A stretch of DNA of 64,000 nucleotides from Diphasiastrum complanatum (Eukaryota > Streptophyta > Lycopodiopsida > Lycopodiales > Lycopodiaceae), in contig CM055107.1 of assembly GCA_029204225.1 (NCBI GenBank), forward strand, positions 12,570,627 through 12,634,626, in the 5' to 3' direction. Both the position numbers and the translations under genes were made by a program. Of the stretch, positions 21,662 to 30,443 are shown one piece after another (within the stretch, counting starts at the first letter, position 1; every line of letters begins with the position of its first letter). Below the pieces are notes generated by a model that saw nothing but the letters and a program-made list of their open reading frames with translations, was not told the origin of the DNA and did no database searches.

Positions 21662-22156
21662 CATGTCTCTAAACAAAATAAAAAATGGACTTAGGGCTTC
21701 ATTTCGACTGCTCAGAGGATAAAGCCTCTGACACTCATCGAAATCTTGACAATTTAACCTTGTCACAAGGGCTTCTTGAACTTTCATAAATAATTTGTGC
21801 CTGCATTTAAAAAATATAATTGTTAAAAATCCAACCAAATTATAAAAATCATTTCATTAAAAAAGGTAACATAAAAATAAATATTTAAATTATGATTATT
21901 ACCTCTGAAATTCTTTTTCCATTTCTGCCAGAGAAAGTTGACCATCAGCAACTCTTGAAAGAACACTTATTATTAGCTCTGAAGAGCTAATCCCTTGCAT
22001 ATTCTTCCGCTCTGATATTTCCATTTCAATAGGGATTGGCTTTAGGGTTTGAGTGCTCACAACTTTGTTTTTGGACTTTGAGGGACCTTGAGCAGGTTGG
22101 CCTTTTATTTAAAAAGTTTTTCACTTATCAAAAAATTTATCAATAAGGGCCCACAC
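21662..22156 (-). pseudogene. Two linker exons between ParB-like and methyltransferase domains
   Basis: Exon 22156-21903 reads VWALIDKFFDK, then stops at 22121-22123 and 22109-22111, then IKGQPAQGPSKSKNKVVSTQ and SSSELIISVLSRVADGQLSL, ending FQ. Exon 21800-21662 reads RHKLFMKVQEALVTRLN..FRDM. Both introns (22308-22157 and 21902-21801) start GTAAT and end TTTCAG or TGCAG on the minus strand, and the codon phases join (FQR-HKLF across the second). The segment is mostly helical in character. I recognise no family. Confidence 0.6.
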
Positions 22157-22308
22157 CTGAAATTAAAAAAAAACAAAATTAATTGATAAAGAATTTAACC
22201 AATATTAAAATTGAGTTCAAAATTTTAGTCTGATAAAAATAATTTAAAAAGATTATAACATATATTATGACCAAAGCATTCCATGACGAGCAAAGCCAAA
22301 TAAATTAC

Positions 22309-22898
22309 CTGGCCACTGCGAAAAGCAAGCTGAAAAAAATTATCGTATTTAGTAGGGCTCTGCGTAGGATTTTTCGAATCAAAAGGCAGGCCTATCTCTT
22401 GAGCACATAGTGTTTTCAGCTCAAGTTGATTCACATCTCCTGCTTTGGAGACTTTCATGTATTCTTTGTGAAAAAAACGAATCCTTTGTATCACGATCAT
22501 CTTCATCCGGTAGTCCTGATCAATATTCTGGTCCCAAGCCAATAATTTTGCTTCTTCCACTGTCTAGCCAACAAATGCTATGGCACTCACAGTTCAAAAG
22601 CTTGGGATATGGGGATATTCTTGAGATAATTGTTTTCGAGCTTGTAAACTGTGTATCCTCCCAAGAACAAAAAAATGATATGAATCTAATAAAGAAAAAT
22701 CAAAATTTGCAACATCGTTGCATTCGTTGGGATCAACCAAAACAACAAAGGGAGTAACTATGGCCTATGTATAATCTTTAAATTTTAATTTTAGATTATG
22801 TACATGTGTTTCATTAGGCTCTCTAACTTCCATTGGCATGTCTCTTGTTATTGGGTCTACAGGTGGCCTATCACACTGATTTATGTCTAAAATTAAAG
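22309..22898 (-). pseudogene. Exon encoding a ParB-like domain
   Basis: The frame reads LILDINQCDRPPVDPITRDM, AIVTPFVVLVDPNECNDVAN, SYHFFVLGRIHSLQARKQLS, AIAFVG, VEEAKLLAWDQNIDQDYRMK and RIRFFHKEYMK. The layout matches the ParB/Srx-like domain found next to phage and bacterial DNA methylases: a Leu-Asp-Ile start, an Arg-Pro strand, a (I/L)V.P(F/L)VV strand, the ParB box (GRIHSLQARK for the usual G-x-x-H/R-R-x-x-A), then a V-x-E-E-A-x-x-L-A-x-x-x-N helix. In ParB proteins this fold binds CTP or nucleic acid. Stops at 22594-22596 (TGA), 22564-22566 (TAG) and one TAG near 22765 interrupt it. The GTAATTTA donor is at 22308. Assignment rests on pattern memory, not a search. Confidence 0.6.
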
Positions 22899-23338
22899 CT
22901 GTTTATTTTATTTTGTTTTGTTTTATGGATATCCTCTCTTAATTTGGCAAGTTCGGAGCTATCTTGTAATGGGCGGATGGATGCACCAGGTAGCGACAAA
23001 GATGGTTCGGTGGCGGCTTTTTTGCTTTCAACAGAAGGGATGGACTTATGGCGATGTGTAGCCATGGTCTTTGGGCGTGACTTAGGTCTAGTGGGCGAAG
23101 TCTCAGAAAGATTATGAGATTTTTTTTTTTTTGGGATGAGGGACGAGACGACTACGGTTTCATCCTCAACATTTTCAAAGGCCGGCTTTGTGATCTGAGC
23201 AGTAGTAGAAGTGGGCTTGCGAGGTCCAATAGATACACTTTTTGAACTCCGTAATGAATAGACCAGACCTTTTTCCTCAGCAATAGCAGCTAAAACCATT
23301 TTTAAGCATTGCTTCATGCTAACAACTATGCTAGGCAT
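22871..23338 (-). pseudogene. Basic Ser/Pro-rich segment of the methyltransferase gene
   Basis: A 155-aa open frame contains KGLVYSLRSSKSVSIGPRKP, SLIPKKKKSHNLSETSPTRP and KSRPKTMATHRHK. It looks like a disordered, Lys/Arg-rich linker with nuclear-localisation-like clusters (KKKK). It overlaps by a few bases the ParB exon start predicted at 22898, so its 3' splice boundary is unresolved. A palindromic repeat copy (TATGCTAGGCAT) lies at its upstream edge (23324-23341). Confidence 0.45.
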
Positions 23339-23606
23339 GAAACAAACATGATTAAAAATATATTTTATAATTACTCACCAAAGTAACTAGAGCTTTATTA
23401 GAAATAGGCTTTGATGGCCTCGTCCTGATAAAGTCGGATCTTTATCATAGTCTCATCATTAGAGGAGTTCTAAATCCAAAAATTACCCTTTAAAAAGAAT
23501 TTTTTCATATTTTTTCTTAAATTTTTCTTACACATGGACCAATTAAAACACTCAAATTTGAAATCTACGTAACGTAACTTTTTGAGTCCACATTTTAATT
23601 CCACAC

Positions 23607-23834
23607 TAAAAATGGCATAACTTTTCAGTAGTAAGTCCAAATTTAGCGAAGTTTGGTGCATGGAAAGCGCTCAACAAGGGCTTTCCAATGATATGTTAGA
23701 TGACATACTTCTGAGATATGATTAAAAAGTTATGGCAAGTCAAAAATATTAGTGTTATAATATTTTAATAATGTAAAAGACATCTTGCACGAATTCTTAA
23801 AGGGTCTTTTTGGAGCTCAAAACTCCCCTAATGT
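23607..23834 (-). repeat. Dispersed repeat, copy 2, inserted in the methyltransferase gene
   Basis: This is the reverse-oriented counterpart of 4152-4381. It sits directly after the open frame that ends near 23846 (VDQPDEDQEEGFVNILVK), so it interrupts what should be coding sequence of the transposon gene. Confidence 0.75.
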
Positions 23835-23845
23835 CAGAATGAAAA

Positions 23846-24160
23846 TAGAACGAGACTTATCCGTCTTTTTTACAAGTATATTCACAAAACCTTCTTCTTG
23901 ATCCTCATCTGGTTGATCAACAAGCAATCTTCCTTAAACTTTGAATTGCGAGTCTCCTCTGCCAGGCTTCTCAGCTAAATGAATAAAAAGCTCCGAAAAC
24001 TTTGTGTTGTTGTTTATTATATCTATGATTCTAATGCTCAAACAGTGGATCCCAATGCCCAAGCTTACAATCTTATCTTTTGACAGAATATCTTGAGGTT
24101 TCCTCGAAATTTTAAAAGAAATCCTCGACATTTCGAAAATTATTAAAGACAATTGAAAAT
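23846..24160 (-). pseudogene. Second exon of the methyltransferase gene
   Basis: After the acceptor TTTTTGCAG the frame reads FQLSLIIFEMSRISFKI, DILSKDKIVSLGIGIHCLSI, NNTKFSELFIHLAEKPGRGD, then TAA at 23934 and GRLLVDQPDEDQEEGFVNIL. The join with exon 1 (RFLG-DFQLSL) keeps the frame across a 703-bp intron. I recognise no domain. The exon ends at the inserted repeat. Confidence 0.5.
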
Positions 24161-24360
24161 CTGCAAAAAAAAAAGACTTTTTAGAAAAATTTAAAACGCT
24201 ATCTTAATGAAGATGCTGAAAACTTTAATAAAACAAGCCATTTTTGTGAAAAAAAAAATTAAAAACAAAACTACAAATTCAACATATTTTCTTACTAAAA
24301 CATCTCAAAGAATCGCTTTTCTGAGACAAAGCATTGTAAAAGAAGAAAATACGAGTAGCG

Positions 24361-24752
24361 ACCTATGCTAAGCATAGGTTGTGGTCGAGTCCTTACTAAC
24401 AACTTATGCTTAGCATAGGACGGAGGCGAGATTCTTCAATTCTAACCTCATTTCGACCTATGCTGAGCATAACTTTCATCTCTGGTCCTGTTCCAACCTA
24501 TGCTCAACATAGGTTAGCAAGCAAATTGCAAAGACATCATATGCTCAGCATAAGTCGTTACTCTCGCGCTCTTGTCCAACCTATGTTGAGCATAGGATGT
24601 CTTCGCTATTTGCTTGCCAACCTATGCTAAGCATAGGTTGGAAGAGGAATCCTATGTTGAGCATAGGATATTACTAAGGACCCGAGCACAACCTATGCTC
24701 AGCATAGGTTAAAGGAGAGGACTGGTGCAGGCACCTATGCTGAGCATAGGTT
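24361..24752. repeat. Phased array of ten palindromes, consensus ACCTATGCTNAGCATAGGT
   Basis: Ten copies of a 19-21 bp inverted repeat with a single variable centre base have centres near 24370, 24411, 24465, 24505, 24547, 24589, 24629, 24660, 24700 and 24742. Spacings are 41, 54, 40, 42, 42, 40, 31, 40 and 42 bp, most near four helical turns, while the spacers between are unrelated. An 11th, weaker copy lies at 24817-24834. The array lies in the first intron (24863-24161) of the methyltransferase gene. A symmetric word repeated on one face of DNA is what a dimeric DNA-binding protein would need. Confidence 0.9.
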
Positions 24753-24863
24753 ACTCATGTTTCAAGAAGATGAATACAAATTAAAATATGAATATTTTCT
24801 AATGCAAGAATTTATTACCCATGCTAAACATAGAGCAAAGGTAGAAAATGACAATAATCTTAC

Positions 24864-24945
24864 CGCCAAGAAATCTGGAAGCAAGAACGTATGCAAAATC
24901 TTATAGAAAGCCGTGACTTGGTCGTAGCGATTGCTTCGGCATCAT
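24864..24945 (-). pseudogene. Probable first coding exon of the methyltransferase gene
   Basis: From ATG-ATG at 24945 the frame reads MMPKQSLRPSHGFL, one TAA, then DFAYVLASRFLG, ending at a GTAAGATT donor (24863). The frame also stays open upstream to an AG at about 24961, so a further 5' exon is possible. Confidence 0.45.
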
Positions 24946-25415
24946 GTGGGCTTCTGAATCTGCAAATGAGGTGAGTTATGCTTGGACTATGTTCCTTAAA
25001 TAATTTTTTTTTCTAGACCCCTGTCTCACGCCAGTCCTCCAGCTTACTTCAGGACCAAGTTGTCGCGACTCACCTCACCTCATGCTGATCTCGAGTATTA
25101 GCCCGAAAAGTCCAAACCTAACCCTAACCCTAATCCTAAACCTAAACCTAACCTTAAAAATGTTGTCAAACAGTATTTAAGACATGGTAGCCGCCAGAAA
25201 TTTTTATTAACCAGTTACTTTTTAGGCTTATTGCTCATTTGCATTTAGTTGGTTTTTCTGTGTGCGTCTATTGAAGTTCACATAGGTTTTTATTTGTTCT
25301 ATGACAAGCATAGGTTGCAGTTATGTTTGAGGAGCACATTTAGTGTGGTGTTAACTATTTAAACGGTTCTATGCTTAGCATAAGTACGTAGTCAAAAAAA
25401 AAAATTGAGGTTACG
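24946..25415. promoter_or_regulatory. Divergent intergenic region of the insert
   Basis: This separates the two divergent genes and should hold both promoters. It contains a telomere-like tract (25114-25155) and two palindrome copies at 25299-25317 (TCTATGACAAGCATAGGTT) and 25367-25385 (TTCTATGCTTAGCATAAGT), the second ending only 31 bp before the plus-strand ATG. No clear TATA box stands out. Confidence 0.5.
25114..25155 (+). repeat. Interstitial telomere-like repeat
   Basis: About 42 bp of AAACCTAACCCTAACCCT, CCTAATCCTAAACC and CTAAACCTAACC, i.e. degenerate copies of the plant telomere unit CCCTAAA. Too short for a telomere relic. Such 'telo-boxes' also occur in plant promoters. Confidence 0.75.
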
Positions 25416-27879
25416 ATGTTAAGTAGTTCTACCTCTTCTATTCTAGTAGTTGTAACTCAATATGTTGCAACAAGTGCAACATCTTCATCTGACATTCCCA
25501 ATGAAAGCTTTTTTTATAAAGTCACTCCTGAATCTGAACATATTTTGGTAAACGATGTGGCATCGTCATCATTTATTATTCATCATCTGAAATTCCTCAA
25601 GCAAGTACTTTTCAAGAAATGACGCATGTAACTCAGCTTGTATCAAATCTTTCAACCTTGTCCTCAAAATCTGAGATCCAAAAGGTACGAAATATTATTT
25701 GTTGCTCATCCTATTGTTTGCAAAGGCTGAGTATCAGAGAAATTGAAGAATTAAGATCAAACTTCTTTTTACGAAGTAAGGATGAGAGATCCCCTTACAG
25801 GGTCTAGTTGTTTCTCTAGATGCTTTAAATGCAACTGCTTGGCTAAGGCAATTCATAGATGTGCACAGAGAAAAATTGCCTAATTTCTTATATTTTCACT
25901 TGCCGGATAATTTTACAAAATTAAAAATATTTTTGATGTACAAAGAGTTTGCAAAAACAAAAAATGTTCCCTATTTGAGTTACTTATATTTTCTTAGAGT
26001 TTGGAAAAGAGATTTTGGATTGGTAAAGATTCCCAAAAAATCACGAATGACAGTATGCTCCACTTGCGAGTTGTTAAAGTCTGAAAAACAACTTGCAAAG
26101 ACCAATGGCGACAAAAGTAAATTATAATCAAATTTGTCATTCATTTTAATTCTTTCTGTTTTGAAAAAAATTATGCTGTAGTCTTTTTTAACACCATTAT
26201 GTTGCATTCTTTTTTAACACTATTATGGTATGATCTTTATCTTATTAAATAAGTGAATCATTGTATTTTCAGTGGATGCTACAAATGCTCTTCAGCTGCA
26301 CAGACATCAACAAACAATTGAAAGACAAAAGTTGGCCAAGCATCGAAAGAAATGTTTGGAATGTCCACAAAAATATCTGGGACTTGTTATTGATAGCATG
26401 GATCAGAAGAAAACAATGTTGCCTCATTTTGTCAGAGTGCCCAAAAATTTGAACAAGGCAAATTTTATTCAGGTTCATCTCGTTGGAACACTTGTGTTTA
26501 ATGGCACTTTGGAGTCCAAGGTCTTTTTTAATTATCCCAATTTTAAAAATGATCCAAATTTGATGATCACCATTGTACATAAGATAATTTGCGAATTTGG
26601 TGAAAATCTTCCAAAATTACTTTATTTGCAGCTTGACAACACTGCTAGGGAAAATAAAAATCAAACTGTTTTGGCATACTTGTCTATGCTAGTGAAGAAA
26701 TTCTTTTTCAAAAAAATAAAAATAGGATTTTTGTTGGTAGGACATACCCACGATCAAATTGATCAAATATTTAGTTGCTTTTCTAAGAGGTTGAGACGCA
26801 AGAAAGCATTTTCATTACTAGTGCTTCAAAGCATTGTTAAGGAATCGTATGTGCCAAAGCCAAACATGTCATTAATCAGACACACATGATTTTCATGATT
26901 ATGGTAAGGTGTCCAACGAAACAGAACGATGCATAGCTAATATTAATAATATTAGCTTTCAGCACCAGTTTAAAATCAAATGTAACGAATCAGACATTAT
27001 ATTATTATGGGACAAACTATTTTCAAATTCAATTTTGTAGCTACCTCTTGAAGAAGTTCAATTTTTGCTTAACATTCCATCGACTCAAATCAAGCTTGTT
27101 GTATTGTCTCCCTTGAAGTCCTTGCTAGAAAAACAAAAGGCGCAAAGAGAACATTGTGAGATTGATCCATTTGCCTCATTAAATTTTTTGGAATCAAGTA
27201 TTCAAGCAGCTTATCATTTTTTTGTTGAGTTTGATCAACATTGGTGGATGGACTTTTTTGAGGAACAAAAAATTAGTTTGCTCAATCTCAAACATACATC
27301 AACAACTGATGAATTTCATTGGCCTCATAAATTAGGAACATCAACTACGACTGTCGAACCTTCAGATCTTCCTCGAGATAATGATTTTCTGCAGCTTGTG
27401 CAAGGTGAGGAACATGAAATTTATGCGGGCTTAAGGAAGGGTTGCGCACCACTTCAACGAATGCTTTTTTGGGAAGGTACGAACTCGAAATGTTGCAAGT
27501 AGATCCAAAGGGCAAGAGAAAGAGATTGCCAAAACATCAACCAAGAGTCGACGATTTGAATCTACAAGATGTAGATGTTTTGGCATTTAATTTTGAATTA
27601 ACAATGACCAATCATCTACGAAAGTCAACAATATCTATATTGAAAGAACGACTTGGATTACTTGAAAAACCATCATCCTCCACTTGTCATCAACAGAGAA
27701 AAGCTGATTTACAAGATTTTTGATCAACATTAGACGCGAATTCTGAGAAAGACATGTCAGTTGACTTTGATGAAGAAGACGGGCCTTCCACTTCATCAGC
27801 TAAAAACGAGAGTGTTGAGAATATGTCAAGCTCTAAATTGAGAGGCATCAGTGAAAATTCCTTAGAAAATATACTTTAA
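25416..27879 (+). pseudogene. DUF7869-type transposon protein gene (probable transposase)
   Basis: The gene starts at ATG 25416 with a Ser/Thr-rich N-terminus. After a frame change near 25580 it reads IICCSSYCLQRLSIREIEEL (the CC-x3-C helix block common in this family). One missing G near 25800 leads to GLVVSLDALNATAWLRQFID, KDFGL-like and VCSTCELLKSEKQ. A 156-bp GT-AG intron (26117-26272) joins in phase to DATNALQLHRHQQTIERQKL, CPQKYLGLVIDSMDQKKTML, LLYLQLDNTARENKNQTVLA and IGFLLVGHTHDQIDQIFSCF. The C-terminal part (WPHKLG, FLGRYELEM) continues through a TAG at about 27041 and a frameshift near 27475. An acidic tail ends at 27879 past a TGA at 27721. The DMDQ.KT...PHF, D-N-T-x-E-N-K-N and GHTH blocks are those of eukaryotic DUF7869 proteins. 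A nuclease role with Asp/Asn/His residues is my inference. About four lesions make it non-functional. Confidence 0.65.
26117..26272 (+). other. Intron in the DUF7869-type gene
   Basis: Donor AAA-A|GTAAAT and acceptor TTTTCAG|TG join codons as K-M-D-A-T. The intron is AT-rich and contains three imperfect copies of AACA(C)(C/T)ATTATG with TCTTTTTT, about 30 bp apart. Confidence 0.7.
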
Positions 27880-28160
27880 AAAAAAAATGTGCAAATATAA
27901 CTTAAGTTATTTTGTATTTCAATGGGATTTTGAGTTTCAAAAATCATTTGTTCTCTTGAATTATTATTTCTTTTGTAATCATAATGGTTTTATGAATTTT
28001 GCAACAAAAAACTTGTAGTTCTTTATTTAAAATATGCATTTTTTGGCTTTTTTAAAAAACAAAATTTAGAGATTTATTAAAAAAATCCATGATTTTGGCC
28101 TAAAACTAGGACCATTAAAAAACACCGAAAAAAATCACTCTTTTTCAGGTCAAAGTCCCA
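27880..28160. other. Right subterminal region of the insert
   Basis: AT-rich sequence after the TAA at 27877, ending in CTCTTTTTCAGGTCAAAGTCCC(A). Read in reverse it begins with GACCTGAAAAAGAG, similar to the left end. No gene. Confidence 0.5.
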
Positions 28161-28720
28161 AAACAAATGTCATCGTGTTCATCGATAAATGATACTATGT
28201 TATTTCATCTTATTCTACATAGCATTCAACCTTCTAATATTGATGATTTTTCAACAGAATCTGTAGCTACAGCTACAAAAGCCGAGTAGTAGACAATACC
28301 TGTCACCAAACTAGACCAAACAAGCTCGAGCAGATCTAGAGAAGTTCAAGAAGAAGAATTAGCACATCCTGGTCAACCCAACGTCCGCAGATCCTCATGG
28401 AATCAGACAGTTTCTGAGAGGTATGCACCTCAATCATTCTGGACTTCATCAGAAGAACCAGAGAGCCTAGCCGAAGCAATTAACTCCAAGGATGTTGTGA
28501 AGTGGCAAGAAGCTATGGAAAGCGAATACAACTCACTTTTGACGAATCAGACATGGACACTGGTCAACTTCCCCACTCACAAGAGAGTTATCGACAACAA
28601 GTGGATTTCAAGAAGAAGATCAACTCTGATGGCTCCATTGCTAAATAGAAAGCATAGTTGGTGGCTAAAAGATTCACTCAAGTCCAAGGAGTGGATTAAA
28701 ACCGAAGTACTATGTTTTCA
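28161..28720 (+). pseudogene. Copia G pol, right half (linker and RT start)
   Basis: The frame resumes with Lys-Gln at the duplicated AAACAA and reads an acidic/Ser-rich linker with two stops, SSRSREVQEEELAHPGQPNV, WQEAMESEYNSLLTNQTWTL, DNKW, then in the next frame KINSDGSIAK, LVAKRFTQVQGVD. That is the opening of copia RT, collinear with the integrase half at 18231-19430. Stops occur at two positions that are normally Arg. Similarity ends near 28715, before the YVDD motif. Confidence 0.82.
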
Positions 28721-30443
28721 TGTTGTTGCTCAGTGGGAAGAGGGGGATCAGTCACCAAAAATGCGGAATTGCAAATCAAAAATCATATGGCTAACGTTAA
28801 GGGGGCCTACAAAGTGAAAAATAAAGAGGAGTGCCAATGACAAGGAAAAAAGGAAGCATGGCTTGATGACCAAAGGAGCAAAGGACCAAAAGCTAAGAAA
28901 AATATCCATGGGCCTAATAGCCACATGGAAAAAAAAGACCCATTGATCTTAATTGCCAAAGGGAGGCCAAAATCAAAGTTAGGGATTCATTAAGTAGCTT
29001 AAGGGAGAAAAAAGCACATGGCAATAGGCATGAGGCCAGACTTATTAGCCACATGCCAAAAAGGTCAAATCACTTTTAATGCAAGAGGAGGCCTTCTTTG
29101 GGATTTGGGGGTTCAAGTGGTTAAAGACCTTATATCAAGAAGACTAATAGGCATGAGGGGCTATTCTACATAGGCTCATGCTGAAATAGCATTCAATACC
29201 TTAGACAAGACTGTTGAAGGGCTGAGAAAAGAAAGAAGAAAAACAAAATGGCAAAATGAAGAAATTAGGTGGGCTCCAGGCCTATAAAAGTGGGTAGACA
29301 TTCTGCTGAAGGAAGCTTTTGAAAAATCTGTTATGAAGTTGAGGTTCTGGTGGTATGCATTGGTTTCAAACTCCCTTTCTTTCCATTGGTTGATGGAGGT
29401 TTTCGGTGTTATCTGCACACTACTGGGTGTGTTCAGATATTAGATAATTTGCCTCTGTTTTGTTGATTCTTTGGTGATATAGATTTGGTAATGGACTTCT
29501 TGTGATTTTCAAGATTGTTATTCCCTGATAGGATGTTACACTCTCCTCTGAAATCTGAGTTTTAGCTTCTACAAGATTGGTTCATGTGTATGCTCTGGGT
29601 TAAGAATGATGGTGCTAGAATCAGGACTACTGCTCTTAGATTATTGTGATAGTCACTGTGTATGCTGATAAACTAAGGCCCTTTGTTATCTTTAGAAAAA
29701 TGTTGAGTTCTAAACTTTCAGACAGACTTTCTTTGAACAATTTCTAGTATTAGTTCCACCTATCATTGTGTTGAAATGGAGTTGAGGCTAGGTTTCTTCC
29801 TACATTTGGGAGTATGCTGATCCTACTTGTTTCTTAAGGAGTTTAGACTGAGATTCTGTAGCACCTGCTCTTTCCATCCTCTCAAAATCTGAATCATTCA
29901 ATTCTCAAGAATGTAGTTAGAGAATGACTATGAAAACACCTCTCCTTATGAACTAATAGATAAGGATTACACAGAAGATAGAACTTGTGGCATCTTATGG
30001 AGTGTTCACATTATGAAGAAGGCTTATTATACTGACTTGTGTAGATCTCATCACTGCCCACAACGGAACTGAAGCAAGCACCCAATGAATTCTGAAGCAA
30101 GATAAGCAATGTAGCCACTCCCCACAGACCGGTCACAACTCCAGAACTGATCATCACTGGAGGGACCTGTCCACATAGTAAAAGAGAATGAGATTGTGGC
30201 ATAAGATGAAGTTCACCATTTCATAAGAAACCAAGGTCAAAAGTAGAGACATCCTATATGCAAATGTAGGGGCATGGTCCTTTGAAAAGCACCATCAGAA
30301 TTACACTTGTCTGATTGCAGATGGATGGGCAATCCTCTTTGCATTTCATCTTCTTAGCTCTATAAAGATTGAGCACCCGTTTTACCTCCTACCTGCGGAT
30401 CTGTGCGCGATGGGTAGGCATACTTTCGACGAGTCTGAGCCAA
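28721..30443. other. No gene recognised; possible LTR-like promoter signal
   Basis: A TATA-like CCTATAAAAGTGGG lies at 29280-29293 and the stretch 29430-29900 is T-rich. This could be part of an LTR, but I find no second copy in the window and no reliable ends. Short ORFs have no recognisable content. Confidence 0.3.

Larger units (their letters stand above)
20207..24945 (-). pseudogene. Transposon-borne ParB-like / beta-class DNA amino-methyltransferase gene (spliced)
   Basis: Overall gene model on the minus strand. Exons supported by frame and GT-AG sites are 24945-24864, 24160 to about 23846, 22898-22309, 22156-21903, 21800-21662, 21486-21033 and 20916-20207. A basic Ser/Pro-rich segment (23338-22871) probably belongs as well. 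The domain order is an unrecognised N-terminus, a ParB-like domain, a linker, and a methyltransferase with motif IV before motif I (the beta order of N6-adenine and N4-cytosine enzymes). Such ParB-methyltransferase fusions are known from bacteria and phages. I infer descent from one, later fitted with introns. Every exon can be read with at most a few stops, but there are at least seven in-frame stops and likely frameshifts, so no functional protein is made from this copy. The start codon is uncertain: an AG acceptor lies just upstream of the ATG-ATG at 24945. Confidence 0.72.
19431..28160. mobile_element. 8.7-kb insert encoding ParB-methyltransferase and DUF7869-type protein
   Basis: The insert interrupts copia G and is bounded by AAACAA repeats. 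It holds two divergent spliced genes: a ParB-like/beta-class DNA methyltransferase gene on the minus strand (20207-24945) and a DUF7869-type gene on the plus strand (25416-27879). Between and within them are many ACCTATGCTNAGCATAGGT palindromes. Near the ends, left GACCAAAAAAAAGAG (19444 on) and the right-end reverse complement GACCTGAAAAAGAG are similar, followed by matching T-rich words ending in a GGTC(T/C)TA-like box. So imperfect terminal inverted repeats are likely but not clean. No RT, integrase or LTR of its own is seen, which favours a DNA transposon. Both genes carry stops or frameshifts, so this copy is dead. Confidence 0.75.

Noticed and set aside
24406-24630. ORF of 74 codons across the palindrome array
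   Set aside because: Its repeated MLSI motif simply translates the palindromes (ATGCTNAGCAT). The region is an intron of the opposite-strand gene.
24361-24752. CRISPR-like array
   Set aside because: Repeats about 20 bp with about 20-bp spacers look superficially similar. The repeats are palindromic and variable, the context is a eukaryotic transposon intron, and no cas genes exist.
25114-25155. True telomere or chromosome end
   Set aside because: Only about 42 bp of degenerate units, in the middle of an element.
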